A DNA stretch of 64,000 bases, from the NCBI RefSeq assembly GCF_900105045.1, contig NZ_LT629739.1, forward strand, positions 3,596,001-3,660,000, read 5' to 3'. The notes beneath the pieces are model-generated. The model worked only from the letters and a program-made list of their open reading frames with translations. It was not told where the DNA came from and did no database searches. Source of the DNA: Brevibacterium picturae (GTDB lineage Bacteria; Actinomycetota; Actinomycetes; Actinomycetales; Brevibacteriaceae). Shown here one piece after another: positions 34,793 to 44,024 of this stretch (position 1 is the first letter of the stretch; every line of letters starts with the position of its first letter). Made by a program: the position numbers and the translations under genes.

Positions 34793-36253
34793 ATGAGCAG
34801 AATCGAATCGGTTCTCGGACGGATCGAACCGCATTTGCCACCGCAGGCGATCGTCACCGATGAGAACGAACGCAAGACCTACGAGTGTGACGGTTTAGCC
34901 GTGCACCGGACCGTTCCGGCCCTGGTCGTCCGCGTCACCTCCACCGCCGAGGTGGCCCTGGCCGTGCGCGCCTGCCATGAGTTCGACGTCCCCTTCGTCG
35001 CCCGCGGATCGGGCACCGGCCTGTCCGGTGGAGCCCAGCCGCATGCAGAGGGCGTGCTCATCGTCATGTCGACGATGCGCGACATCCTCGACATCGATCC
35101 TGCCGCCCAGCGTGCCATCGTGCAGCCCGGGGTCATCAACCTCAATCTCTCCAATGAGGCCAACCCTCACGGCTACTACTTCGCGCCGGACCCCTCGAGT
35201 CAGAGCGTGTGCTCGATCGGCGGCAACGTCGCCGAGAACTCCGGCGGCGCCCACTGCCTCAAATACGGTTTCACCACCAATCACGTCACCGGGGCCACCC
35301 TCGTCACCGCCCAGGGAGACATCGTCGAAATCGGGGGAGACGCCCCCGAATACCCGGGCTACGACCTCCTCGGCGTGCTCTGCGGATCCGAAGGGACGCT
35401 GGGGATCGTGACCGAGGTGACCGTACGACTGACCCGGCTTCCCGAAGCGGTCGAGACACTGCTGATCGGATTCGAATCGACCGATGCGGCCGGGGAGGCA
35501 GTCAGTGACATCATCTCCGCCGGGATCATGCCCGCCGCCATCGAGATGATGGACGCGCTGGCCATCGAAGCCGCAGAGAAGGCCGTGGCCTGCAACTACC
35601 CCGAGGGCGCCGGTGCGGTCCTCGTGGTCGAACTCGACGGACCGGCCGTTGACGTCGAACTCGAGCGGGAGACCGTCATCGCCCGGGCGAGGGACCACGG
35701 CGCCGGCGAGATCAGGGTCGCCGTCGACGATGTCGAACGCGGTCTGATCTGGAAGGGCCGGAAATCGGCCTTCGCGGCCGTCGGTCGGATCAGCCCCGAC
35801 TACATCGTCCAGGACGGAGTCATCCCACGGTCTCGGCTCGGACCGGTGCTCGCCTCCATCTCGACGATCGCTGAGGAATGCGGTGTGCGCGTGGCCAACG
35901 TCTTCCATGCCGGAGACGGCAACCTGCATCCGCTCGTGCTCTTCGACGGCAGTGTCGAAGGCCAGACCGATCTTGCCGAGACCGCTTCGGGGCGGATCCT
36001 CGACCTGTGCCTGAGCGAAGGCGGTTCGATCACCGGGGAACACGGGGTCGGCTCCGACAAGGCCAAATTCATGCCGCGCATGTTCACGAATGAGGACCTC
36101 GACACGATGCAGATCCTGCGGTGCGCATTCGATCCCGACTATCTGTCCAACCCGGGAAAGGTCTTCCCGACACCACGGCTGTGCGGGGAACCACCTCGGC
36201 GGACATCGGGGGAGCACCCGTTGCAGGCAGCAGGAAAGGCGGAGCTGTTTTGA
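34793..36253 (+). CDS. glcD: Glycolate oxidase subunit GlcD (FAD-linked)
   Basis: GlcD is the FAD-containing catalytic subunit that oxidises glycolate to glyoxylate (also D-lactate in some species). The 486-residue product has the PCMH FAD-binding domain with VARGSGTGLSGGAQPHAEG and SIGGNVAENSGGAHCLKYG, and the C-terminal cap with NVFHAGDGNLHPLVLFDG and the end motif GSITGEHGVGSDKAKFM. I chose ATG at 34793 because GGAGGCGG lies eight bases upstream; ATG at 34775 is possible. The stop overlaps the TTG start of glcE. Confidence 0.92.
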   Translation: MSRIESVLGRIEPHLPPQAIVTDENERKTYECDGLAVHRTVPALVVRVTSTAEVALAVRACHEFDVPFVARGSGTGLSGGAQPHAEGVLIVMSTMRDILDIDPAAQRAIVQPGVINLNLSNEANPHGYYFAPDPSSQSVCSIGGNVAENSGGAHCLKYGFTTNHVTGATLVTAQGDIVEIGGDAPEYPGYDLLGVLCGSEGTLGIVTEVTVRLTRLPEAVETLLIGFESTDAAGEAVSDIISAGIMPAAIEMMDALAIEAAEKAVACNYPEGAGAVLVVELDGPAVDVELERETVIARARDHGAGEIRVAVDDVERGLIWKGRKSAFAAVGRISPDYIVQDGVIPRSRLGPVLASISTIAEECGVRVANVFHAGDGNLHPLVLFDGSVEGQTDLAETASGRILDLCLSEGGSITGEHGVGSDKAKFMPRMFTNEDLDTMQILRCAFDPDYLSNPGKVFPTPRLCGEPPRRTSGEHPLQAAGKAELF

Positions 36254-37401
36254 CCGAGGAACTTCCCCGACTCGCCCGGCCGGACAGCGTTGAGGAGCTG
36301 TCCGAACTCGTGACCCGCGCGCACCGCGACTCTCGCCCCATCGGCGTCTACGGCGGCGGGACAGCGCTCGACGATCATCCGCCGGGACGCACTCCGGGCC
36401 TCCTGATCGACATGGGAGGACTCGATGAGGTCATCGAACATTCTCCCGGCGACCTCATCCTCGTCGCCGGGGCCGGGGCCACGATCTCCGAACTCAACGA
36501 CGTCGCCGCCACCGGAGATCAGCAGCTCCTCCCGGATTTTCCCGCCGACCGCACGGACTCAGGGTCGACATTGGGCGGAGCCATCGCCACCCGGGCTGTG
36601 GGGCCACGGCGCATCGGCCGCCTGCCTCTGCGCGAAGTCGTCCTCGGAGTCACCGTCGTCCTCGCCGACGGCACGATCGCGAAGGCCGGCGGCAAGGTCG
36701 TGAAGAACGTCGCCGGCTACGACCTTGCCAAACTCATGACCGGATCCTGGGGGACGCTGGGAATCATCGCCAGCGCCGCAGTCCGGTTGTACCCGAAACC
36801 GAAAACCCAGGGTTACGTCGAGATCCCCGGCGCCGAGGCTGCGCTCGGAGTCCTCGGCTCCCAGGTGGCACCGGCGGCAGTCGACATCGACCGGTCGCCG
36901 GGCACAGAGGCCACGACCGTCGTCATGGTCGAAGGACTCCCGGAGTCGGTCGAGTCCCGAACCCGGCAGATCATCGAGGCCAACCCCGGCGCGAAGGCGG
37001 GCATCGAGCCGAGCTGGTGGGCACGTCGGGCTCAGGCCCCCGTGACGATACGGGCCTCGGTCTCACCGGCGCTGGTGCCGGAGCTGGTGGCTCAGATCGC
37101 CCGCCTCGAGGACACCATCGGGTACCCGATCCAACTGCGCGGGTCCGCCATGGGTGTCTTCGACCTCGGCGTCGGCGGCCTCGACACCGATCCCACGATC
37201 GCGACCCGGGTCGTACTCGAGCATCTGCGCACTTGGGGGCAGAAGCAGCTGAGCGCGACCGTTCTGTGTGCCCCCGCCTCGGTGTGGGGCGACGTCGATG
37301 CCTGGGGCGAGATCCCCGGGTTCGGACTCATGCGCACCATCAAAGACCAGTTCGATCCGGATGGTCTGCTCTCACCCGGACGTGGAATAGGAGGACTGTG
37401 A
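36250..37401 (+). CDS. glcE: Glycolate oxidase subunit GlcE
   Basis: GlcE is the second FAD-binding subunit of glycolate oxidase. The 383-residue product shows IGVYGGGTALDDHPPGRT, SGSTLGGAIATRAVGPRRIG and KVVKNVAGYDLAKLMTGSWGT, the characteristic GlcE pattern. The start is TTG at 36250 in a TTGA overlap with the glcD stop; the frame is open upstream inside glcD, but that stretch is not homologous. The stop shares one base with the glcF start. Confidence 0.9.
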   Translation: MTEELPRLARPDSVEELSELVTRAHRDSRPIGVYGGGTALDDHPPGRTPGLLIDMGGLDEVIEHSPGDLILVAGAGATISELNDVAATGDQQLLPDFPADRTDSGSTLGGAIATRAVGPRRIGRLPLREVVLGVTVVLADGTIAKAGGKVVKNVAGYDLAKLMTGSWGTLGIIASAAVRLYPKPKTQGYVEIPGAEAALGVLGSQVAPAAVDIDRSPGTEATTVVMVEGLPESVESRTRQIIEANPGAKAGIEPSWWARRAQAPVTIRASVSPALVPELVAQIARLEDTIGYPIQLRGSAMGVFDLGVGGLDTDPTIATRVVLEHLRTWGQKQLSATVLCAPASVWGDVDAWGEIPGFGLMRTIKDQFDPDGLLSPGRGIGGL

Positions 37402-38924
37402 TGTCATGTGATTGCGGTGGCGCAGGAGGCTGCCAGGGCGGCGGTGGCGGCGGCGCGTCCGTCCCCAACGACACGTCCGCCTGGGGCACAACGTCAGCAC
37501 AGGGTGCAATGTCGGAGCCGACACCTCTGGAGACGACGATGGCGACCGCTGGCCAGGCCACGATGGAGATGGCCCCGCCGACGCTGGACCATTCGGCCTT
37601 CGACGTCTTCAACCCACCGGACCCGGGGCTCATCGCCGACTGCGTCCACTGCGGCTTCTGCCTTCCCGCATGTCCGACCTACCAACTCTGGGGAAATGAG
37701 GAGGACTCACCGCGCGGACGCATCTACCTCATGGAGAAGGGCCTGGAAGAGGGGCCGATGACCGCCTCCATGGTCGAGCACTTCGACGCTTGTCTTGGCT
37801 GCATGGCCTGCGTCAGCGCCTGCCCGTCCGGGGTCCAGTACGACAAGCTCATCGAAGCCACCCGCGGGCAGGTCGAACGCAACGGCAAGGAGCATCGCAG
37901 CCGCGGCGAGGTGGCTCTGCGCGAGGCGATCTTCCAACTGTTCCCGTACCCGGACCGTCTCAAGACTATGCTGGCACCGCTCAAGCTCTACCAGCGCACG
38001 GGCCTGTCCAATGTCATTCGCAAGTCCAAGATCCTCGAGAAGCTTTCACCGACCCTGGCCACGATGGAGGCCATCGCACCGCCGGTGACGAAGAAGGTCA
38101 GCATTCCCGAATCGAACCCGCCGCGCACCGCCGAAGGTGCGAGTGTGCCGGTCAGGGCCCGGGTGGGGATGCTGCTCGGCTGTGTGCAGCGGACCTTCTA
38201 TCCTCAGGTCAATGCCGCGACGGTGCGTGTGCTCAATATGGAGGGCTGTGAAGTCGTGGTGCCCCAGTCGCAGGGGTGCTGCGGTGCGCTGTCGGTCCAT
38301 GCCGGGCGCAGCGAGGAAGGGGAGGACTTCGCACGCAGAATCGTGGACACATTCACCTCGGCGGACGTGGACTATCTCGTCGTCAATTCCGCCGGCTGCG
38401 GGTCGACGATGAAGGAGTACGCCGACATCCTCGCAGATGACCCTGCCTATGCGGGGCGCGCGAAGGAGCTGTCGGACAAGGTCAGGGACGTGACCGAGAT
38501 CCTCGTCGAGCTCGGGCCCAGCGCCCCACGGCATCCGGTGGTCGACGGCGGGCTGCGCGTGGCCTATCATGACGCCTGCCACCTCTCCCACGCCCAAGGG
38601 GTGCGCAACCCGCCACGCGAACTGCTGGGCCAGATCCCCGGGATCGAACTGGCTGCGATCAAGGACGCCGACACCTGCTGCGGCTCGGCCGGCATCTACA
38701 ACCTCGTTCGCCCGGAGGCCGCCCGCGAATTGGGGGACAAGAAAGCCACGAACATCGCCGCCACCGGAGCCGAACTCGTCGTCACCGGCAATCCCGGATG
38801 CTTGCTGCAGGTCACCGACGCGCTGCGCAGACAGGGAGAGGCGACCCTGCCGACGGGCCACACGATCGAACTCCTCGATGCCTCACTCACCGGAGCGGGA
38901 GCCGGGGACCTGCTGGCCCGGTGA
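37401..38924 (+). CDS. glcF: Glycolate oxidase iron-sulfur subunit GlcF
   Basis: GlcF carries electrons from GlcDE through two [4Fe-4S] clusters to the respiratory chain. The 507-residue product has two ferredoxin motifs (CVHCGFCLPACPTYQ and CLGCMACVSACPSG) and two CCG cysteine-rich domains (QGCCGALSVHAG; DTCCGSAGIYN). ATG at 37401 shares one base with the glcE stop. Unusual is an additional N-terminus of about 70 residues that opens MSCDCGGAGGCQGGGGGGAS, rich in Cys and Gly, before the family region starts. Confidence 0.92.
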   Translation: MSCDCGGAGGCQGGGGGGASVPNDTSAWGTTSAQGAMSEPTPLETTMATAGQATMEMAPPTLDHSAFDVFNPPDPGLIADCVHCGFCLPACPTYQLWGNEEDSPRGRIYLMEKGLEEGPMTASMVEHFDACLGCMACVSACPSGVQYDKLIEATRGQVERNGKEHRSRGEVALREAIFQLFPYPDRLKTMLAPLKLYQRTGLSNVIRKSKILEKLSPTLATMEAIAPPVTKKVSIPESNPPRTAEGASVPVRARVGMLLGCVQRTFYPQVNAATVRVLNMEGCEVVVPQSQGCCGALSVHAGRSEEGEDFARRIVDTFTSADVDYLVVNSAGCGSTMKEYADILADDPAYAGRAKELSDKVRDVTEILVELGPSAPRHPVVDGGLRVAYHDACHLSHAQGVRNPPRELLGQIPGIELAAIKDADTCCGSAGIYNLVRPEAARELGDKKATNIAATGAELVVTGNPGCLLQVTDALRRQGEATLPTGHTIELLDASLTGAGAGDLLAR

Positions 38925-38957
38925 AGCATACGGCGCAGCTGCGCAGCCGACGGGACG

Positions 38958-39419
38958 CTATTTGACGATGAGGACCGGGCACTCGGCTTCGAGGATCACC
39001 CTTTGGGCGCTCGAACCCAGAAGCAGCTTGACCACGGGGGAGCGGCGCTTGGACGACATCACTATGAGCTTCGCCTGCCACGCTTCGGCGAGGTCGATGA
39101 TCTGGGAGCCCACATCGGAGTCGGCGCGTTGGATCTCGAACTGGAGGTCCGCCTCGGCGAGCCGATCGGCAAGCTCCCTCGTCTGGGACAGAGCCCCAAC
39201 CGAGGGAGCGGTCGTCGTGTCGGACTCGTAGTGGACCGCGCGCACTGCCGCGTTCTCTCGGCGGGCGCCGGCGATCGCCTCATCGAGGACCGACGCCGAG
39301 GCATCCGAGCGGTAGGCCAGGATGACCGTGGACCGTGCATCGTCGATGCCGGCCGAGGCCGCCACTCGCAGTGAGGGCGCGGCGAATCTGTGCCGGGGAG
39401 CTGAGTAGAAGTCAGTCAT
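38958..39419 (-). CDS. Universal stress protein (UspA family)
   Basis: The 153-residue product has a UspA fold: ARSTVILAYRSDASASVLDEAIAGA near the N-terminus and the end motif LIVMSSKRRSPVVKLLLGSSAQRVILEAECPVLIV, named by its core LLGSSAQRVI. The G-x2-G-x9-G(S/T) ATP-binding pattern is only partly met, so nucleotide binding is uncertain. It starts 13 bases after the citrate transporter gene on the same strand and is probably cotranscribed with it. Function unknown beyond a stress or regulatory role. Confidence 0.85.
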   Translation of the reverse strand: MTDFYSAPRHRFAAPSLRVAASAGIDDARSTVILAYRSDASASVLDEAIAGARRENAAVRAVHYESDTTTAPSVGALSQTRELADRLAEADLQFEIQRADSDVGSQIIDLAEAWQAKLIVMSSKRRSPVVKLLLGSSAQRVILEAECPVLIVK

Positions 39420-39432
39420 GTCTGCCGTATTC

Positions 39433-40959
39433 CTATCCGATTGCGATGACGCCGACGAGGACGCCGACGGTCAGCATCACCAGGGAGACGATGAGGGCTC
39501 GCCACAGAACCTTCTTGTGGTGGTCTCCGAGCTCGACTCCCGAGAGTGAGACGAGGAGCAGGATCGCTGGCACCAGCGGTGACTGCATGTGCACCGGCTG
39601 CCCCGTGATGGAAGCACGAGCCATATCGGCCGCGGGGATTCCGAAGTGACCGGCGGTTTCGGCCAACACCGGAAGGATGCCGAAGTAGAAGGCGTCGTTG
39701 CTCATGAAGAAGGTCATCGGGATCGAGAGCAGCCCGGTGATGACGGCCATGTAGGGGCCCATGGAAGAGGGGATGACGGCGACGAGCCACTCGGCCATGG
39801 CGTCGACCATGCCGGTCCCGCTCATGATGCCGGTGAGTACGCCGGCGGCCATGACCATGGCGACCACGGCGATGATCGCCGAGGCGTGTGAGGCCAATTC
39901 CTCCTGCTGTGCCTTGATGTTGGGGAAGTTGACCATGAGCGCGATGACCATGGCGATCATGAACAGGTAGGGCAGGGGCAGCAGGTCCGCGATGAGCATG
40001 ACCATCACGGCTACGGTCAGGACCAGGTTGAACCAGAAGAGCTTGGGACGCAGCGTTGACCGGTTGGGGTCGAGGGCAGTGCCGGTCAGAGCGGAGCCGG
40101 AGCCGGAATCGGCATCGGCGGTCGCGGTGTTCGTCGAGCCCGCCGAGGCGTTGTCCCCGTTCTCGGATCCCGACGCGGCCCCGGTGCTGGATCCGGGGCC
40201 CGAGCCTGTTCCAGCGGTGAGCCCAGAGCCGGAGGCCTGCTCGGAACCAGAGGCGGAGTGGGCGGTCGCACCGACGAGGTCGGAGCGTCGTGAGCCCGAC
40301 TTCCGAGACTCCGACCGAGCCTCATCGGGCCAGGCCACGCCGTTCTTGGCGAGCCGGCGGCGTTCGGAGATGCCGAGGAAGTAGGCGAAGACGAAGCACA
40401 CCAGCAGGCCAGCGATGAGGGCCGGGACCATGGGGGCGAAGATGTCGTTGGCATCGATCTGCAGGGCCGAGGAGGCACGGGCGGTCGGACCTCCCCAGGG
40501 GACGATGTTGAGCGTGCCGTTGATCAGACCCGCGACACAGGTGAGCACCACGGGTGACATCTCCAGGCGCTGGTAGATCGGCAGCATCGCGGCGGTGACG
40601 ACGATGAAAGTCGTCGACCCGTCACCGTCGAGGGAAACTGCTCCCGTCAGCAGGGCTGTGCCCATGACGACCCTGACGGGGTCGTGGCCGGCGACCCTGA
40701 GGATGAACGCGACGAGCTTGTCGAAGAGGCCGACGTCGATCATGATGCCGAAGTAGATGATGGCGAAGAGCAGCAGGGCTGCCGTCGACGACATGTCTGC
40801 GATGGCGTCCATGACCATTTCGCCGATTCCCAAGCCTGCGCCGGTGAACAGCCCGAAGACGGTCGGAACGATGATCAGCGCCAGAATCGGCGAGAGGCGT
40901 TTCGTCATGATCAGCGTCATGAAGACGATGATCATTGCGAAACCGAGAATTACGAGCAC
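39433..40959 (-). CDS. CitMHS family metal-citrate/proton symporter
   Basis: CitMHS carriers import citrate complexed with Mg2+ or Ca2+. The 508-residue product has about 11-12 membrane segments; family motifs include SLDGDGSTTFIVVTAAMLPIY, NIVPWGGPTARA and MSNDAFYFGILPVLAETA. Residues of about 213-303, between two membrane segments, form a long low-complexity Ser/Gly/Ala/Asp loop not usual in the family. The gene is divergent from a CitA/CitB-type two-component system, the normal regulatory partner. Other di- or tricarboxylates cannot be excluded. Confidence 0.88.
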   Translation of the reverse strand: MLVILGFAMIIVFMTLIMTKRLSPILALIIVPTVFGLFTGAGLGIGEMVMDAIADMSSTAALLLFAIIYFGIMIDVGLFDKLVAFILRVAGHDPVRVVMGTALLTGAVSLDGDGSTTFIVVTAAMLPIYQRLEMSPVVLTCVAGLINGTLNIVPWGGPTARASSALQIDANDIFAPMVPALIAGLLVCFVFAYFLGISERRRLAKNGVAWPDEARSESRKSGSRRSDLVGATAHSASGSEQASGSGLTAGTGSGPGSSTGAASGSENGDNASAGSTNTATADADSGSGSALTGTALDPNRSTLRPKLFWFNLVLTVAVMVMLIADLLPLPYLFMIAMVIALMVNFPNIKAQQEELASHASAIIAVVAMVMAAGVLTGIMSGTGMVDAMAEWLVAVIPSSMGPYMAVITGLLSIPMTFFMSNDAFYFGILPVLAETAGHFGIPAADMARASITGQPVHMQSPLVPAILLLVSLSGVELGDHHKKVLWRALIVSLVMLTVGVLVGVIAIG

Positions 40960-41101
40960 GAACTTCTCCTATGAAGGCGGATGTGATGCCGGATACACAC
41001 TAGGCCGCGCTCCGCGACGTCGCGCGTTTGTGTGCACTGAACACGTTCTGCCTGTTTGGTACCTTTTGCGCATTTCGCTCACGCGCGGCTAGGGTTGGCG
41101 C

Positions 41102-42970
41102 GTGTCTCGTCCCACCCGATCCTTCTCGCGTCGTGTGCTGCTCAGCCAGCTCGTCGTCGTTGTCGCGATCCTGGCGCTGGTGACGGGGATCTTCGCCTGG
41201 ATGGGCGCCCGCTCGGTCACCGAGGTGACCGAGACCAAGGCGCTGGCGACCGCTCGAACCCTGGCGATCGATCCCGAGGTGAGGAAGGGCGCCACCCAGG
41301 CCTCTGCCGAGCACGCGGAGGTCCCCGATGATGCGATCACCGACCCGCTGCTGGAGATCACCGATGACCTGCGCGCCTCCTCGGGCATCGTGTTCGCGGT
41401 CATCACCGACGACCGGGGCATCCGACTGACTCACCCAGATCGGAGCAGAATAGGCAGACATGTGTCGACCTCTCCGGCCGAGGCACTCGCCGGCAGAGAG
41501 TCGGTGACCCACGATAGAGGCACTCTCGGGGAGACGGTGCGAGCCAAGGTGCCGATCTATTCCACGTCCGGTGACGGCACCGTTGTCGGCGAGGTCTCGG
41601 TGGGCATCTATGCTTCCGTGCTCGATGCCGACGTGCGACGCGAGTTCCTCGCCCTCGGGTCCGTCGCGGTCGTGGCGTTGGCCATCGGGGTGATCGCCTC
41701 CCTGGCTCTGGGCCGGCGGCTGCGTCGAGAGACACTGGGTGTGGGACCCGAGGAGCTCGCGGAGATGGCTCGTGATCAAGGCGCTGTTCTGCGCGGCCTC
41801 GATGACGGAGTCCTGGCATTCAGCTCCTCTGGCACACCCACGCTGAGCAACTCCACCGCGGAATCTCTGCTCGGGATCGGCCCTGTCAGGAGCGAGGGGG
41901 AGGCCGATGCGACTGCCATCGATAAGCATGCCGCCGCCTCGGCGACTACCGACGACCACTCATCCGGCTCGTCGACCGCGGTGCCCGAGCAGATCCGGCG
42001 CATGATGGTCGAAGCACCCGTTGACGGAGCCTTGCGGCGTCGGATCCACGTCCGCGACCGGATCCTGTTGGCCACCGCGGTCAGGGTGAGCCGTGACGGG
42101 GTGTCGGTCGGCGGCGTCGTCACCCTGCGCGACGAGACGCAGGTGCTGACGATGGCACGTCAACTCGAATCCGTGACCTCGATGGCTCGGGCCCTGCGCA
42201 CCCAGCGTCACGAGTTCGCCAACCGGCTGCACACCGTGCTCGGCCTCGTCGACACGGGTGCCACCGACGAGGCGAGGACCTATCTCGCGACAATTCTGCG
42301 GACCGGGCCGATCGCGACCCCAGTCGAAGGCATCGAGGTGATCTCCGACCCGTACCTCCGTGCCCTTCTCGAGGCCAAAGGCACCACCGCAGCCGAGGCG
42401 GGAGTGTCGTTGGCGGTCACCCCGGACTCCTTGGTTCTGGGTCGGGTGAACGAGCCTGAGGACGTCACGCTCATCCTCGGCAACCTCATCGACAATGCCG
42501 TGCGAGCGGTCGTGGCGCACTCATACTCCGACTCCGACGGCGATGGTGGCGACCGAGCAGGCTGCAGCGACGACGGCCAGGACGATCGTGACGGCGTTCA
42601 GGACGACAGTGACGGCGACCGGAATGACGGCGGTGAGGCCGGCAACGGACGGGGCAACGAGATGTCCGGCAGGATCGAGGTGACGCTGCTGGGCTCCGGG
42701 GCGGAGCTGCACGCGGTTGTCGCTGACACCGGTGGGGGAGTGGCGGACGAGGATGCGGAGTCCATCTTCGACGACGGGGTCAGCTCCGCCGAGGACTTCG
42801 ATGCCGAACACGGTCACGGCATCGGTTTGGCCCTGTGCCGACGAGTCGCACGGCGACACGGCGGCAGGGTGTGGCTGCTGACAAGTCACGACCCCGAGCT
42901 CGGCGGTGCAGGATTCGCCATGCGCCTGCCCGAGGTACTCAGCGACGACACGGACGTTAAGGAGAGTTGA
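41102..42970 (+). CDS. Sensor histidine kinase of the CitA/DcuS type
   Basis: The 622-residue sensor has a membrane segment at about 12-34, an extracytoplasmic PAS-like domain to about 185 (SSGIVFAVITDDRGIRLTHPDRSRIGR), a second membrane segment, a cytoplasmic PAS domain and a kinase core. The phospho-accepting His370 lies in RTQRHEFANRLHTVLGL. The N box is LILGNLIDNAVRAV, the G boxes VADTGGGVADED and GHGIGLALCRRVARRHGG. Between N and G boxes an Asp/Gly-rich insertion of about 48 residues (474-521) interrupts the ATPase domain. Start is GTG at 41102. It probably senses citrate for the divergent transporter. Confidence 0.9.
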   Translation: MSRPTRSFSRRVLLSQLVVVVAILALVTGIFAWMGARSVTEVTETKALATARTLAIDPEVRKGATQASAEHAEVPDDAITDPLLEITDDLRASSGIVFAVITDDRGIRLTHPDRSRIGRHVSTSPAEALAGRESVTHDRGTLGETVRAKVPIYSTSGDGTVVGEVSVGIYASVLDADVRREFLALGSVAVVALAIGVIASLALGRRLRRETLGVGPEELAEMARDQGAVLRGLDDGVLAFSSSGTPTLSNSTAESLLGIGPVRSEGEADATAIDKHAAASATTDDHSSGSSTAVPEQIRRMMVEAPVDGALRRRIHVRDRILLATAVRVSRDGVSVGGVVTLRDETQVLTMARQLESVTSMARALRTQRHEFANRLHTVLGLVDTGATDEARTYLATILRTGPIATPVEGIEVISDPYLRALLEAKGTTAAEAGVSLAVTPDSLVLGRVNEPEDVTLILGNLIDNAVRAVVAHSYSDSDGDGGDRAGCSDDGQDDRDGVQDDSDGDRNDGGEAGNGRGNEMSGRIEVTLLGSGAELHAVVADTGGGVADEDAESIFDDGVSSAEDFDAEHGHGIGLALCRRVARRHGGRVWLLTSHDPELGGAGFAMRLPEVLSDDTDVKES

Positions 42971-43626
42971 TGGTCAACGTTCTGGTTCTCGACGACGACT
43001 TCTATGTGGGACAGATCCACTGCAGGTACGTCAACGAGGTGGCGGGATTCCATGCACTGGAACCGGTCAGGGATCTGCGCGCGGCGCGCAGGGTACTTGC
43101 CGAGGAAGACGTGGATCTGCTGCTGGCCGACTATGTCCTGCCCGAGGGCAATGGAGTCGAACTCATCCGCGAGACCGACGTCGATGCGGTCGTGCTCTCG
43201 GCCGTCGCCGAGGCGGAGGTGGTGCGTTCGGCTCTGCGCGCAGGGGCGATGACATACATCCTCAAACCCTTCGCCGCTGAGGAGCTGCAGGATTTCCTCA
43301 GGCGCTATGCGCGATTCCGGCGCTACTGGGAACGAGACAAAGTGAGCCAGCCGGAGCTCGAGCGCCAGCTGCGCAGTCTGCACGACGTCGCCGCTCCGGG
43401 CAGTGCGCCGTCCCAAGCATCGGTCTCATCGACCAGCGGACGCATCCTCGAGGCACTCGAACATACAGACTCTGCGATGACGGCGATGCAGGTCTCCGAG
43501 GCGGTGGGCACCTCCCGTGCGACGGCCCAACGACACCTGGCCAAGCTCGCCGAATCCCGTGCTGTCACCGTCTCACTGCAGTACGGAAGCACCGGGCGGC
43601 CCGAGCACCTCTACGGAATGGGCTGA
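42970..43626 (+). CDS. Response regulator of the CitB/DcuR type
   Basis: The 218-residue product has a receiver domain (VLVLDDDFYVGQ; phospho-acceptor Asp54 in LLADYVLPEGNG; Lys in YILKPF) and a C-terminal helix-turn-helix with AMTAMQVSEAVGTSRATAQRHLAKL typical of CitB. ATG at 42970 shares one base with the kinase stop and has AAGGAGAG upstream. It most likely activates the divergent citrate transporter operon. Confidence 0.9.
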   Translation: MVNVLVLDDDFYVGQIHCRYVNEVAGFHALEPVRDLRAARRVLAEEDVDLLLADYVLPEGNGVELIRETDVDAVVLSAVAEAEVVRSALRAGAMTYILKPFAAEELQDFLRRYARFRRYWERDKVSQPELERQLRSLHDVAAPGSAPSQASVSSTSGRILEALEHTDSAMTAMQVSEAVGTSRATAQRHLAKLAESRAVTVSLQYGSTGRPEHLYGMG

Positions 43627-43680
43627 GTGAGCATCGGTCCCGACCGCATGCCCGATTGTTCCGCCGAGGAAAGTTTGAGT

Positions 43681-43992
43681 ATGAATTGCAGAATCAGGAT
43701 CAAGGCTCATTTGGTCAACAGCTGGTTTCTGAAACTGTTGTCGAAACCCGTTGCCATTGTCGGTCGTGCAGAGTACCCGCTGGTCTGGTCACAGCCCACA
43801 GAAATTGAGATTGACCAGGATTCGACGGTCCGGATCGGTGTCGGTGTCCGGTATCTCGGGAGAGGAAAGTTGTTGGGAGTATCTATGACAGATTTTCCAG
43901 CACGCAACACCCCCGAATTTAGGTCAGGTGCCATCACGTTTTGCAACGGATTCTGGAATCACGATCCATTCACACCGGTTGAACATTCATAG
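43681..43992 (+). CDS. Small hypothetical protein, low-GC
   Basis: A 103-residue frame starting ATG at 43681 after GAGGAAAG; it can be extended to GTG at 43627, directly behind the regulator stop. The sequence contains PVAIVGRAEYPLVWSQPTEIEIDQD followed by RIGVGVRYLGRGKLLGVS, named by its parts; it looks like an all-beta soluble protein without membrane segment. I do not recognise the family. The base composition is clearly lower in GC than neighbours, suggesting recent acquisition. It lies at the edge of the accessory island, convergent with the MFS gene. Confidence 0.55.
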   Translation: MNCRIRIKAHLVNSWFLKLLSKPVAIVGRAEYPLVWSQPTEIEIDQDSTVRIGVGVRYLGRGKLLGVSMTDFPARNTPEFRSGAITFCNGFWNHDPFTPVEHS

Positions 43993-44024
43993 CTGTGCCT
44001 GCGTGCTCCCGCTCGTGCATGCCC

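Noticed and set aside
34895..36217. 440-codon minus-strand frame opposite glcD
   Set aside because: Antisense shadow of a clear GlcD protein.
41000..41101. GAACACGTTC-like sequence near 41038 as an SOS box
   Set aside because: The half-sites are separated by two bases and not four, so it does not fit the LexA consensus.
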